This document shows, piece by piece, positions 25,888 to 34,906 of a DNA stretch of 64,000 nucleotides. The notes beneath the pieces are model-generated. The model was given only the letters and a program-made list of their open reading frames with translations, had not been told where the DNA came from and did no database searches. The DNA lies in assembly GCA_050157065.1 (NCBI GenBank), contig CP189573.1; one strand, 5' to 3'. Each line of letters starts with the position of its first letter. The first letter of the stretch is position 1. The position numbers and the translations under genes were made by a program. The DNA is from Avipropionibacterium sp050157065 (GTDB taxonomy: Bacteria; Actinomycetota; Actinomycetes; Propionibacteriales; Propionibacteriaceae).

Positions 25888-27526
25888 ATGGCTGAGTCGA
25901 GTTCACCGATCGTGTCCAGGCGTGCGCTGCTCGGCGGCGGGATCGGCGTCGTCGCCGCAGCTGCCGCCGGCTGCACCAGCGGCAGCCGGCAGTCCGAGGG
26001 CGGCGTGCAGGGCGCCGGCTTGGAGCTGCCCACGTACCAGGCGCTTGATGCCGTGCCGGCCGACTTGCCCGGCGACGCCGTCGGGGTACCCAATGGCTAC
26101 CTCACCTACCCGCGGCCGGCGGTGCCGGTCACCTCGGAGCCGCCCGGCCGCGGCGGCGTCATCACCGCGCTCCTCAACCAAGAGGTGCAGCCACCGGTTC
26201 CGATGGACCGAAACTCTTGGTGGCAGGGCCTGAACGAACGTCTGGGTGTGACCCTGGACATGCAGATCGTTCCCGGCACCGACTACGAGCCCAAGTTGGC
26301 GACCCTGATCGCCGGTGGCGACCTGCCCGACGTGATCAAGTTCCCGATGGCCTACCCCCAGTTGCCGCAGGTCCTGGAGGCGATGTGCGAGGACCTGACT
26401 GATCACTTCGCGGGCGACGCCGTGCTCCAGCACCCGGGACTGGCGAACCTGAGCACGACCAGTTGGCGATCGATGGTCCAGGGCGGGCGGATCAGGGGTA
26501 TGCCCGCACAAGAACATCGTGGGCACCGGCACCTGGATCGTACGAGGCGAGATCACCGAACGACTCGGGGTCAGCATCGAACCCGCCAACGCCGAGGAGG
26601 TGTTGGCCATGGCCGAGGAGGTCACGGACCGGAAGGCCAAGCGGTTCGCCTTCGGAGTACCCACCCATGTCCTCACCGCTCTGGGGTGCGCCATGTGGGA
26701 CTCACCGAACAACTGGGCCGAGGTGGATGGTCGGTTCGTCAAGAACGAGGAGACCGACGAGTTCGCAGCCGCCCTCGAGTGGGCGAACAAGGCCTGGCAG
26801 GCAGGTGTGCTCCACCCTGACTCGTTCGCCAACATCAACTCACCCGGGCTCTTCCAGACCGGGGGCCTCGTCTTCTACAACTGGGGCGGCATCGGCTGGG
26901 GACAGATGCTGAACGACGACTTCAGCGACCTGGACATGCAGTTCATGCTCACTCCGGCCGCGGAGGGCGGTGGCCCCGGTGTGCAGCGATTGGGCCCCGG
27001 GATCACCGGCCTGGTGGCCATCCGCAAGCAGGACGATCCCGAACGCGTCCGCGAGATCATCAACGTGATCAACTACCTGGCGTCACCACTCGGTTCCGCC
27101 GAGGAGTTGTATGTCCGCTGGGGTGAGGAAGGGGTGCACCACACGTGGGACGACCAGCTGAGCACCCCGGTCCTGACCGACAAGGGACTGGATGAGGTCG
27201 CACGTGAGACCACCTACATCGGCTGCAATCCCTTCGTGATCTTCAATCCTGGCTACCAGGACAAGACGAAGGCGTTCCATGACCTGCAGCAGACCGTGAT
27301 CAAGCGCGGTCGTGCCGACGCCACACTCGGGCTGTACTCGACCACCAACAGCAACAAGGGTCCCGCCCTGACCCGCGACCTGACCGACGGGATCAACCAG
27401 ATCATGCAGGGCCGTCGCCCACTGACCGAGTTGTCGGCCGTGCTCGACGACTTCCGCAGTGGCGGAGGTGACCAGATCCGCGCCGAGTACGAGCAGGCGT
27501 TCGAGCAGTCGCAGATCGGTGGCTGA
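25888..27526 (+). pseudogene. Sugar ABC transporter solute-binding lipoprotein, frameshifted
   Basis: ATG 25888 with AAGGAG 7 bases upstream. The N-terminus SRRALLGGGIGVVAAAAAGC is a Tat-type lipoprotein signal with lipobox AAGC. The protein continues GVITALLNQEVQPP and LATLIAGGDLPDVIKFP (family-1 solute-binding pattern) up to GGRIRGMP. Then one extra base near 26502-26506 throws it out of frame; the next frame goes on HKNIVGTGTWIVRGEITERLG and runs to the end (EQAFEQSQIGG). Joined, it is about 545 residues, the usual length for large oligosaccharide-binding lipoproteins (LipO type). No permease or ATPase genes follow, so it is an orphan. A sequencing error at the CCCG stretch could also explain the break. 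Confidence 0.75.
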
Positions 27527-27580
27527 CGTCAAGAGGGCCACCCGGAGTCATGCACGCCGGACTGGCCGTCGCTCACTGAC

Positions 27581-28504
27581 TCAGCCACCTAGCCCCCAGT
27601 GATCAACGACCTGCCGCACCCAGGCTCGTTCGCGCTTCGCCTGCTGAATCAACGGCCGACCGGACCGCTCGGCGTTGTTCACCAGCCGCTGCATCTTTCG
27701 CTGGTGTGCCGTCGAGCTCTTTATGCACTCAGGGCCGATGCCGAGGTTCGCGTAGTGCGGGTCGCGGAGATCATGACCACACATGTCGCACGTGCCGAGT
27801 ACTTTGCCTTTGGCTGGACCTCGCCTAACAGTGGAAGTAGGCATGACCCGAAGGGGTCCGTCGATCTCGGCGTAGACAACCTTCAACCTTGTGGGCTCAC
27901 GGACATTTAGCGCATCGCGAACGATCCCGACGGCGAGACGCCCGTAGGCCATCGGGAGACGCTTGTGGTCGACCGGGCGGCCCAAAGATCGCCAGATCAA
28001 GACGCAAGGAACCACCGCGGCATCCGCGCGTTGGAGCGGTAGCGTCCACGGACTTGTCAGTACGTTCGTCCACCTGATGGGTGCGGTGCCCAACGCATCC
28101 AACAACGTTGGCGCGGTCACGTGAATCGACAGCCAGGGGCGTGCCTCGGCCACGCCGCCCACGTATTCCAATCTTAAGTCGAGCAGCGTCTTCCGGGCGT
28201 TGCCATTCTGACGAACTTCCAATCGCACCGACTGGACGTCGGAGCTTGCCAAGCGAAAGGCAGCGTCTTGGGCCAGCTCTTCCCATGGCGACGGTACTGG
28301 CTTGGGAACTGCAGCACTACTCGAGGGGCGACCTGACCGTGCAGCCGATCGGCCTAGCCCGTCCTTGTGTCGGTGACCGCCTTGGCGGTATCGTCCGTAG
28401 TCCTGCGTTCCATTGCCAACCTGACGTCGGCCCTCGTTGCGCCGCGCAGCCCCAGTCAGGTTCGCCGAATCCGACCGCGCCGACTGTCTATTTTCTCTAC
28501 CCAT
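27581..28504 (-). CDS. DUF6011-motif protein of unknown function
   Basis: 307 residues from ATG 28502-28504, which has GGAGAGG 4 bases upstream; the frame is open further to 28690 and that part encodes NCPSC, so a longer start is possible. A low-complexity, Arg/Gly/Ser-rich N-terminus (about 1-70) is followed by an alpha/beta region (about 75-240). Near the C-terminus CDMCGHDLRDP and GIGPEC form the CxxC...GxGPxC pattern of DUF6011-type treble-clef modules, which often occur in phage or mobile-element proteins. The last 40 residues are basic. Base composition is clearly lower in GC than the neighbours, and nearby genes are unrelated, so it may have been acquired. Function unknown. Confidence 0.6.
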   Translation of the reverse strand: MGRENRQSARSDSANLTGAARRNEGRRQVGNGTQDYGRYRQGGHRHKDGLGRSAARSGRPSSSAAVPKPVPSPWEELAQDAAFRLASSDVQSVRLEVRQNGNARKTLLDLRLEYVGGVAEARPWLSIHVTAPTLLDALGTAPIRWTNVLTSPWTLPLQRADAAVVPCVLIWRSLGRPVDHKRLPMAYGRLAVGIVRDALNVREPTRLKVVYAEIDGPLRVMPTSTVRRGPAKGKVLGTCDMCGHDLRDPHYANLGIGPECIKSSTAHQRKMQRLVNNAERSGRPLIQQAKRERAWVRQVVDHWGLGG

Positions 28505-28717
28505 TTCCCTCTCCACCAATCCACCCTGCTGCCATGATTCCAGACAGGACGGACAGTTCTTGGCGGGGCTGTCGTTGACCGCAACCTCCGCTTGCTGTCC
28601 CCAACCGGCGGCAACGCGATGGCGATCGTAAGGTCCGGGTGACGCCAGACGCAGCACTCGGGATCTTTCCGCCATACCCCCGGCTGACACAGGTGGCAGG
28701 GCGTGACGCTCTACGGC

Positions 28718-30199
28718 TCACCAACCACGCACGACGTCACGATCCTTCGGCCACCACACGTGGGTGGCACGTCGGAACGGCAACGACAGCAGGTCGTGCT
28801 GCGAGGGGCCGCGCAGGTCGACGTCCACCAGCTCCCCGGCGACGTGAGCGAAACCGTCGCGGTACTGGCCGGCCGACTTGGCCTGCACCAGCCAGGCGCC
28901 GTCCGGGTCGAGCCCCATCGCCCGGTAGAGCCGAGGATCGACCATGGACGTGGGGTGCTCGGTGATCACCAGGTAGGTGGTGCCGATCGCGAGCACGACG
29001 CCGGTGCCCGAGCTGATCGGCCGCGTCGGTGAGGTGGTGGTGCCGTCGCTGATGGTGATCACCCGGCCGGTCACCGTCACGGGAGTGAAGAAGTGCGGGC
29101 TCAACGTGCCCCCCACTGTGACGGTGACCGTGGCGCCGAGACCTGCGGCCAGGCACGTGGCGACGGCTGGCCGGTCGACCACGGTGCACAACGCGGGGCC
29201 CGGCAGGTCAGCGGCAAGCACGGCCGCCAACAGTTCCACACCATCTCCGGTGCTGCCCGCCGATGGACTGTCGGCGCCGTCGCCCAGGACGACCGGACCG
29301 CCCCGGCCGGCCCGGGCTGCCGCACGTTCGATCGCCTCCGACAGAGGAACCTTGTGCACCACAAGACGTTCCCGGCGATCGAACAGCTCGGCGGCCAGCT
29401 CGTCGGCGTACTGCTGGGCGCCGGTCGCGTCGTCGTCGGTGACCACGACGACGCTCCACCCGAGTCCCGTCACGTCCAGCCATGGCTGGGTGGTGAAGAT
29501 CGACCCGTCGAGGATCTTCCCCGCGGCCACCAACTCGTCGCGCAGTCGGGCCACCTCGGCGACCGGACCGGCGCTGGTGTCGTGCACCTCCGAGGCCGAC
29601 ATCACCGGGATCTTGCGGAAGCCGACGGTGCCGTTGATGGTCCCGGCGAGCTGGTCGAGCAGCAAGGTCATGGCACGTCGGCCGGTGTCGGCCATGTCGA
29701 CGTGGGGGTAGGTCAGGTAGCCGGCCAGCAGTGGGGTCGCCTCGACGATGTCGCGGGTGACATGGGCGTGCAGGTCGAAGCTGGCCGCGATCGGCATCCC
29801 CGGCCCGACGAGCTCGCGTACGGCCCTGAGCAGGTCGCCCTCGACGTCGTCGCAGCCCTCGGCCGTCATGGCGCCGTGCAGCCGGAGGTAGACCCCGTCC
29901 ACCTGATCGACCACGGCGGCCAGGCCAGCGAGCACCCGCTCGGTCAACTCGGCGTGGGCGGCGGCGGTCACCGATGGGCCACTGACGGATCGGGCATGAA
30001 AGGTCGGAATGATCTCGACACCACGCTCGGCGGCGACCTGCAGCGCACCGGCCATCGAGTCGTTGCGGCCGAGGAGGGAGAAGATCTCATCACCCTCGCA
30101 CCAGGTGTCACGCCGGAAGTCGTCGACCGTGCCGAGGCCCCCGCCGAAGGAGTTGCCCTCCCGTGCCAGTCCTGCCACCGCCACCCGCACCGTGCTCAC
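28718..30199 (-). CDS. M81 family metallopeptidase (MlrC / microcystinase C-like)
   Basis: 493 residues, full length. The DUF1485 N-terminal half carries the metal site: REGNSF (about 14-19), LRLHGAMTAEG (about 107-117), ASFDLHAHVT (about 139-148) and YLTYPHVDMADTGRRA (about 160-175), matching the Asp/His ligands of MlrC. The MlrC C-terminal half contains LGDGADSPSAGSTGDG. MlrC of microcystin degraders cleaves a linear peptide; most actinobacterial homologues have unknown substrates. The GTG start overlaps the TGA of the GH39-like gene as GTGA, so the two are translationally coupled in one operon with a gamma-glutamyltransferase upstream. No signal peptide, so it is probably cytoplasmic. Confidence 0.86.
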   Translation of the reverse strand: MSTVRVAVAGLAREGNSFGGGLGTVDDFRRDTWCEGDEIFSLLGRNDSMAGALQVAAERGVEIIPTFHARSVSGPSVTAAAHAELTERVLAGLAAVVDQVDGVYLRLHGAMTAEGCDDVEGDLLRAVRELVGPGMPIAASFDLHAHVTRDIVEATPLLAGYLTYPHVDMADTGRRAMTLLLDQLAGTINGTVGFRKIPVMSASEVHDTSAGPVAEVARLRDELVAAGKILDGSIFTTQPWLDVTGLGWSVVVVTDDDATGAQQYADELAAELFDRRERLVVHKVPLSEAIERAAARAGRGGPVVLGDGADSPSAGSTGDGVELLAAVLAADLPGPALCTVVDRPAVATCLAAGLGATVTVTVGGTLSPHFFTPVTVTGRVITISDGTTTSPTRPISSGTGVVLAIGTTYLVITEHPTSMVDPRLYRAMGLDPDGAWLVQAKSAGQYRDGFAHVAGELVDVDLRGPSQHDLLSLPFRRATHVWWPKDRDVVRGW

Positions 30200-31626
30200 C
30201 AGTCCCCGTCCTGTCCGTGTTCGTTGACCTCTGGCGATCGCGTGTCGACGACCTCGGATGCCGGCACGACATCCAGCACCACCACCCCCGGCCCGGCCAC
30301 CGGCACGGTGAACCGGGTCACTCGACCCGCTGCATGCGGGAGCGGCGGCAGCACCGCCACCTGGCCGCTGCCGTCATGGACGGCCATCTGCTCGACGGCC
30401 AACGGGTGCTCGTGCTCGATGGTGACCTCGACGGTGTCCACCTCGGCGGCGGTGTTGGCCAGCAGCACCCGCCAGCGGGGAAGCTCCCGGTCGCGCGCCA
30501 GGATGGCCTGGACCTCCGCATCGTCGGTCTCGGCGATGTTGACCGCCCCACCGCGTCGCAGGCAGTCGCCGTACAGCTCGAACGCCAAGCCCCGTAGCGA
30601 AACCAGACCGTCTGCGGTGAACAGGCCCCAGCGAGGAGACGTGTTCGCGGTGTAGTAGTGGGCCTGGTCGATCGGCAGTCCCTGGAAGCTGATCAAGGCG
30701 CCCAGGACGTGTGCGAGCCCGGCCGGGCCCTGCATCTCCGCGGTCAGCTGGCTCACCTGGTCGTACCGACCTCGCTTGTAGGCGGCGAAGATGTTGATCT
30801 GGCCGTTCTCACCGTGGGCGGGACGGAACGCCCACTCACCCAGGTGGCTCTCGACCTCGGACAGTCCCAGCTGATCAAGGAACTCGCGAATGGCGATCGC
30901 GCCGGCGGTGTACTCGGTGATGCTGGCGGGGTAGCGGTGCCACGACAGGAAGTCCATCGGGACCCCGTCGGCAGCGAGCGCCCGGATCCCTGCGCCCCAC
31001 GGCGATTCGTCGTCGACGATGGTCGTGGTGAACCCGGCCAGCCCGACCTTGGCCACCGGCGACGCCGCCCGGACCGCCGGGGCCACGGCGCGGTACCGGT
31101 CGAAGAACTCCTCCGGGGTGCCGTCCCAGTTCTTCGGCCCATGGGGTTCGTTCCAGAACTCCCAGTAGCGGATTCCCCACTCGTGACCGTCGGCCCACCC
31201 GTGGTTGTAGTGGCGCACCACGCCTGCACACACCCTCGCCAGCGCGTCCGGGCGCCAGCGGGCCATCGTGTTCCAACGCAGCCGTGGTTGGTGCTCAATG
31301 CTCTCCCCCAGCCGGAAGTACACCTCGGCGCCGGTGGCCCGGACATGGCTGATCAGGTCGTCAGTCAGCACGAAGTCGTAGTTGGCCGGATCGTCGGGGT
31401 CCGCTTCCGGGTCGGGGAACAGGTGGTGCAGGTCCACGGTGTTGTGCGCATCGAACGGCGCGTCGTGCAGCCGGACGACCGGGATCTGCCACCGTCGGTA
31501 CCAGTCGGAGAGGTCCAGCCAGTAGTTGCCCGACACGGAGGTGCCGTTGACACCGTTGAGAGGGCGGAGCGTCGTGGTCGGCGTTGACGTGTCGAACCGT
31601 ACGGTGGCGGCCCTTCCGGGTGTCAT
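30196..31626 (-). CDS. GH39-like glycoside hydrolase (beta-xylosidase type)
   Basis: 476 residues from ATG 31624-31626 (AAAGG 9 bases upstream). The barrel has the clan-A pattern: RLHDAPFD near the N-terminus, WEFWNEPHGPKNW (about 150-162) with the Glu acid/base, LSWHRYPAS, and SHLGEWAFR (about 265-273) with the likely nucleophile Glu. A C-terminal beta-sandwich (about 390-470) fits GH39. Family members hydrolyse beta-xylosides, alpha-iduronides or related glycosides. There is no signal peptide, so the substrate would be imported. It overlaps the M81 gene downstream by 4 bases and follows the gamma-glutamyltransferase gene after 64 bases. Confidence 0.8.
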   Translation of the reverse strand: MTPGRAATVRFDTSTPTTTLRPLNGVNGTSVSGNYWLDLSDWYRRWQIPVVRLHDAPFDAHNTVDLHHLFPDPEADPDDPANYDFVLTDDLISHVRATGAEVYFRLGESIEHQPRLRWNTMARWRPDALARVCAGVVRHYNHGWADGHEWGIRYWEFWNEPHGPKNWDGTPEEFFDRYRAVAPAVRAASPVAKVGLAGFTTTIVDDESPWGAGIRALAADGVPMDFLSWHRYPASITEYTAGAIAIREFLDQLGLSEVESHLGEWAFRPAHGENGQINIFAAYKRGRYDQVSQLTAEMQGPAGLAHVLGALISFQGLPIDQAHYYTANTSPRWGLFTADGLVSLRGLAFELYGDCLRRGGAVNIAETDDAEVQAILARDRELPRWRVLLANTAAEVDTVEVTIEHEHPLAVEQMAVHDGSGQVAVLPPLPHAAGRVTRFTVPVAGPGVVVLDVVPASEVVDTRSPEVNEHGQDGDW

Positions 31627-31690
31627 ACGACGAAACCTTTTCACACCCAACGGATCGGTCTCGCTGAGTGGTCGCCCAGCCAACCGGGAC

Positions 31691-33448
31691 CTACACCCCG
31701 ATCCCGATCGACTTGCGGAACACGTCGACCCCACCGACCAGGCCGTCGCCGGTGAACTGGATGCCCAACGGCTTGCCCAGGTGGGAGATGCCGCCGGTCT
31801 CCCGGACCGGGACGACGTCGTGCCCGCGGCCGGCCAGGTCCTCGATGATCGAATCCGGCAGCCGATCGTCGACGGTCAGTGTCCGGACGGTCGGACCGTC
31901 CGGTGCCGAGGGGTCGGCACCCTCGAGGTGGATCCGGGGCTCGCCGACCGCGGTCTGCACGTCCATCCCGAAGTCGATCATGTTGACGATGGTCTGGAAC
32001 ACCGAGGTCACCACCCGACGGCCGCCGGGTGCGCCGAGGGCAGCGACCGGACGGCCGTCCTTCAGCACCAGCACCGGGGTCGCATGACCGAGCTGCTTCT
32101 TCCACGGGCCCACCGAGTTCGGCGTCCCCGGCTCCGGGTTCAGCCACATCGTGATGTCGTGCAGCAGGATCCCGGTGGTCGGCACCACGACACCCGAGCC
32201 GAATGCCAGCCCGAGCGTCTGGGTGAGCGTCACCACATTGCCCGCGGCGTCGGCGGCGACCAGGTGGGTGGTGTCGTTCCCGCCCGGATCGCCGGCCGGC
32301 GCGCAATCCACCCGCTCGACGGTGTCGTACGCCCAGGGGTCACCCGGGGCGGTCCGGTCGCGAACCACCCCGCCGGACAGGTTCGGCAGCACCGAGGTCG
32401 CGTACTCCTTGCTGACCAGTCCGGCCGCGGGCACCTCAGTCCCGGCAGGGTCCCCGGCGTAGCAGAACCGGTCGGTCCACGCCTGCCGCATCACCTCCGC
32501 GACCAGGTGCCAGAACTCACCCTCGTCGCGGGAGAGCTTGCCCAGGTCGAGCTGTTCGGCCAGGTTCAGCAATTGCAGCAGGGTGAGCCCGCCGTTCATC
32601 CCGGAGCTGGTGATGATCTCGTAACCGTGGTAGCTGCCGCGCAGGCCGGCGGTGGTTTCGGCCTCGTAGCGCGCGAGGTCGTCGCTCGACAGCACACCCC
32701 CCATCGCCTGGACATGATCACCGATCACCTGTCCGATCCGGCCACCGTGCACGACCGCGGGACCGCCGACGGCCAGTTCGGTCAGCGTCGCGGCAAGATC
32801 GGGCTGCCGGATCGGAACACCCGATCCCTCGTAGAAGCCCGTGGGCCTGGGGAGCCCGTCTGTCAGGTGGACCCGGACGAACTCCGCGTCCTCCTGCAAC
32901 AGGTGCAGCCGGGTCGCGAACTGGACGACGTCCTCCTCATCGGGCTCGAATCCCTGCTCAGCAAGGTCGATCGCCGGCTGCAGCAGTTCGGCCCACGGCC
33001 GGGTGCCGAACTGGCGGTGGAGTTCGGCCAGCCCGGCCACGTACGTCGGCACCCCCACTGACAGCGGCCCCCGGTCCGTACGTCCGTCGGCCACTCCGCG
33101 GAACCCCATCGAGGTCTTGGTGTCGGCCGGCAGCAGGTGGGGTACGAAGGTGTCCTCGGCGAGCCCTTGTGGGGTCCGACCGTAGAAGTTGATCTCGGAG
33201 GTCTCGCCGGTCTCGGCGGAGTGGGCCAGCAGGACCCCGACACCGCCGATCCCGTTCATCGCGACCTCACGGACGGCGGTGGTGAAACTCATCGCGATCG
33301 CGGCGTCGAAGGCGCTCGCCCCGTCGCGCAGCAGGGCTGCTCCCACCTCCGCGGCCTGCAGGTTGTGGGCGACGACCATGCCCCGCGTCCCCACCGCCGG
33401 GGTCTTCGCCACCACACGTGTGGACCGACTGGGTTCGATCGCCGTCAC
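31691..33448 (-). CDS. Gamma-glutamyltransferase family Ntn-hydrolase
   Basis: 585 residues. GTG 33446-33448 has AAGGAG 8 bases upstream; the open frame continues to 34198 but that is a shadow of the gene opposite. N-terminal GMVVAHNLQAAEVGAALLRDGASAFDAAIA is the usual start of the mature fold. The autoprocessing site is NDTTHLVAADAAGNVV (about 415-430), with the Thr before H-L as nucleophile; GAPGGRRVVTSVFQTIVN (about 505-522) is the conserved C-terminal motif. No secretion signal is visible, so it is probably cytosolic, as in the actinobacterial YwrD-like branch. First gene of an operon with a GH39-like hydrolase and an M81 peptidase. Confidence 0.87.
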   Translation of the reverse strand: MTAIEPSRSTRVVAKTPAVGTRGMVVAHNLQAAEVGAALLRDGASAFDAAIAMSFTTAVREVAMNGIGGVGVLLAHSAETGETSEINFYGRTPQGLAEDTFVPHLLPADTKTSMGFRGVADGRTDRGPLSVGVPTYVAGLAELHRQFGTRPWAELLQPAIDLAEQGFEPDEEDVVQFATRLHLLQEDAEFVRVHLTDGLPRPTGFYEGSGVPIRQPDLAATLTELAVGGPAVVHGGRIGQVIGDHVQAMGGVLSSDDLARYEAETTAGLRGSYHGYEIITSSGMNGGLTLLQLLNLAEQLDLGKLSRDEGEFWHLVAEVMRQAWTDRFCYAGDPAGTEVPAAGLVSKEYATSVLPNLSGGVVRDRTAPGDPWAYDTVERVDCAPAGDPGGNDTTHLVAADAAGNVVTLTQTLGLAFGSGVVVPTTGILLHDITMWLNPEPGTPNSVGPWKKQLGHATPVLVLKDGRPVAALGAPGGRRVVTSVFQTIVNMIDFGMDVQTAVGEPRIHLEGADPSAPDGPTVRTLTVDDRLPDSIIEDLAGRGHDVVPVRETGGISHLGKPLGIQFTGDGLVGGVDVFRKSIGIGV

Positions 33449-33513
33449 GCTTCTGCTCCTTGTCAGACTGCTCCGCCGCCGGACCATCCTGTCATCGTGA
33501 CTGATGGCCCCGT

Positions 33514-33519
33514 TACGGT
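33514..33519 (+). promoter_or_regulatory. -10 box of the Eis-like gene, leaderless start
   Basis: TACGGT fits TANNNT and ends 7 bases before the ATG at 33527, so transcription would begin at the start codon. This supports 33527 over the upstream in-frame GTG at 33497. Confidence 0.4.
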
Positions 33520-33526
33520 GGCACCC

Positions 33527-34777
33527 ATGGCGGACGAGTTGCAGACCTGGACCAAGACCAGCCCCGAAGAGCGGATCCGAACGTTCTTCGAGGCGACACA
33601 GTTCGGCTTCCACATGCCCCGCGCCACCGACGACGCGTTCCAGCACTGGCTGCCCACCGTCAGCGCGGACGACGTGACGATGCGGGTCCTCCCCGACCCG
33701 GACGAGCCGGACGGCCTGCCGGTCGCCACGTTCGCCAGCTTCGACAAGACGATCCAGACCGGCAGTGAGCTGCTTCCGGTGCACATGATCACCGACGTCA
33801 CGGTCAGCCCGACCCACCGGCGGCGCGGCCTGCTGCGCACGATGATGACGGCCGATCTGACCGCGGCGTACGAGGCCGGGCTCCCGGTGGCCGCGTTGAC
33901 CGTCACCGAGGCCACGATCTATGGCCGGTTCGGTTTCGGTCCGGGGACCTTCGAACAGTCGGTCGAGGTCGACACGTCGGTGAAGTTTGCGCACCGTCCG
34001 GGTCTGGCCGACACTGAGGGCCGGATCAGGATGGTCAAGCCCGAGACCTCCTGGGACATGATCTCCGGCGTCTTCACCCGGTTCCACGCGACGACGCGCG
34101 GCTCGATCGACCGCCCGGACCACTATCGACTGTGGCTGACCAACGAGTTCGACTTCGACGCCGACGCCAAGGGCCGGAAGCTGCGGCTGGCCGTCCACCT
34201 GGACGCAGCCGGGGAGTGCGACGGCTACGTGGCGTACGAGGTCGACCGCTCGACCAGGCCGCGGACGATCAAGGTGGGCGACCTGATCGCGCTCAACCGG
34301 ACGGCCCGCATCGGCCTGTGGGAGTTCCTCGCCTCGATCGACCTGGTCGAGAAGATCGTGGTGAACAACTCACCGCTCGACGATCCGCTGCCGTGGAGCA
34401 TCATCGACCGTGGCGGCTACAAGATCACCGGGGTGTCGGACAGCCTGTGGTTCCGACTGCTCGATGCCGAGCGCTGTCTGGCCGCCCGCCCCTGGCTCGC
34501 CGACGGCGAGATCGTGTTGGGGATCACCGATCCGATGGGCTTCACGGACGGTTCGTACGCCATCCGCGCGGCCGACGGCCGGGCCGAGGTCACCCGGACC
34601 ACCGATCCCGCCGAGGTCACCGTCGACATCGAGACCGCAAGTTCCTTGTGGCTCGGCGGCACCACCACCAGCCGGATGGTCGAGGCCGGCCGCATCGGCG
34701 GCAGCCCCGAGGCCATCACGCGGTTCGCGGCCATGTCCGACCTGCACACCCCGCCACACTCCATCACCTTCTTCTGA
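33527..34777 (+). CDS. Eis-like GNAT N-acetyltransferase with SCP2-type C-terminal domain
   Basis: 416 residues. The first GNAT domain shows VHMITDVTVSPTHRRRGLLRTMM (about 86-108), the RRxGL acetyl-CoA loop, and ATIYGRFGFG (about 130). A second GNAT-like fold follows (DGYVAYEVD, LIALNRTARIGLWEFLASID), and the C-terminal 100 residues are a sterol-carrier-like domain (DGSYAIRAADGRAEV, WLGGTTTSRMVEAG). The C-terminal carboxylate (SITFF end) closes the active site in Eis. The mycobacterial relatives acetylate amines, including aminoglycosides at several positions; the native substrate is unknown. Divergent from the gamma-glutamyltransferase operon. The stop codon lies inside an 18-bp tandem repeat. 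Confidence 0.88.
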   Translation: MADELQTWTKTSPEERIRTFFEATQFGFHMPRATDDAFQHWLPTVSADDVTMRVLPDPDEPDGLPVATFASFDKTIQTGSELLPVHMITDVTVSPTHRRRGLLRTMMTADLTAAYEAGLPVAALTVTEATIYGRFGFGPGTFEQSVEVDTSVKFAHRPGLADTEGRIRMVKPETSWDMISGVFTRFHATTRGSIDRPDHYRLWLTNEFDFDADAKGRKLRLAVHLDAAGECDGYVAYEVDRSTRPRTIKVGDLIALNRTARIGLWEFLASIDLVEKIVVNNSPLDDPLPWSIIDRGGYKITGVSDSLWFRLLDAERCLAARPWLADGEIVLGITDPMGFTDGSYAIRAADGRAEVTRTTDPAEVTVDIETASSLWLGGTTTSRMVEAGRIGGSPEAITRFAAMSDLHTPPHSITFF

Positions 34778-34823
34778 GCACACCCCTGCTTCTGACCACA
34801 CCCCTGCTTCTGACCACACCGCC
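34772..34823 (+). repeat. 18-bp tandem repeat, 2.9 copies
   Basis: Unit TTCTGACCACACCCCTGC: copy one at 34772-34789 (with one change, and containing the stop codon of the Eis-like gene), copy two at 34790-34807, and a partial third to 34823. The array ends 9 bases before the paired operators of the acyl-CoA dehydrogenase gene. Confidence 0.75.
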
Positions 34824-34832
34824 TTGCCTTTG

Positions 34833-34869
34833 TTACTCGCGAGTAGCACAATGGTTACCGGGGAGTAGC
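34833..34869. promoter_or_regulatory. Two operator copies 22 bp apart upstream of the acyl-CoA dehydrogenase gene
   Basis: TTACTCGCGAGTAGC (34833-34847) contains the perfect palindrome TACTCGCGAGTA. TTACCGGGGAGTAGC (34855-34869) is a second copy with 12 of 15 bases equal. The 22-bp offset is two helical turns, so two dimers would sit on one face of the DNA. The shape fits TetR-type repressors of fatty-acid genes. No TetR gene is adjacent. Confidence 0.6.
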
Positions 34870-34906
34870 AACTCCGTTCGCCAACGAGTGCCGAAGGATC
34901 CGGGTC

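Noticed and set aside
28505..28690. Longer start for the DUF6011-motif protein
   Set aside because: The extension encodes NCPSC and could be coding, but the ATG at 28504 has a good ribosome-binding site and the extension has none. Kept only as an alternative.
33137..33526. Upstream extension of the Eis-like protein
   Set aside because: It overlaps the start of the gamma-glutamyltransferase gene on the other strand and has no acetyltransferase features.
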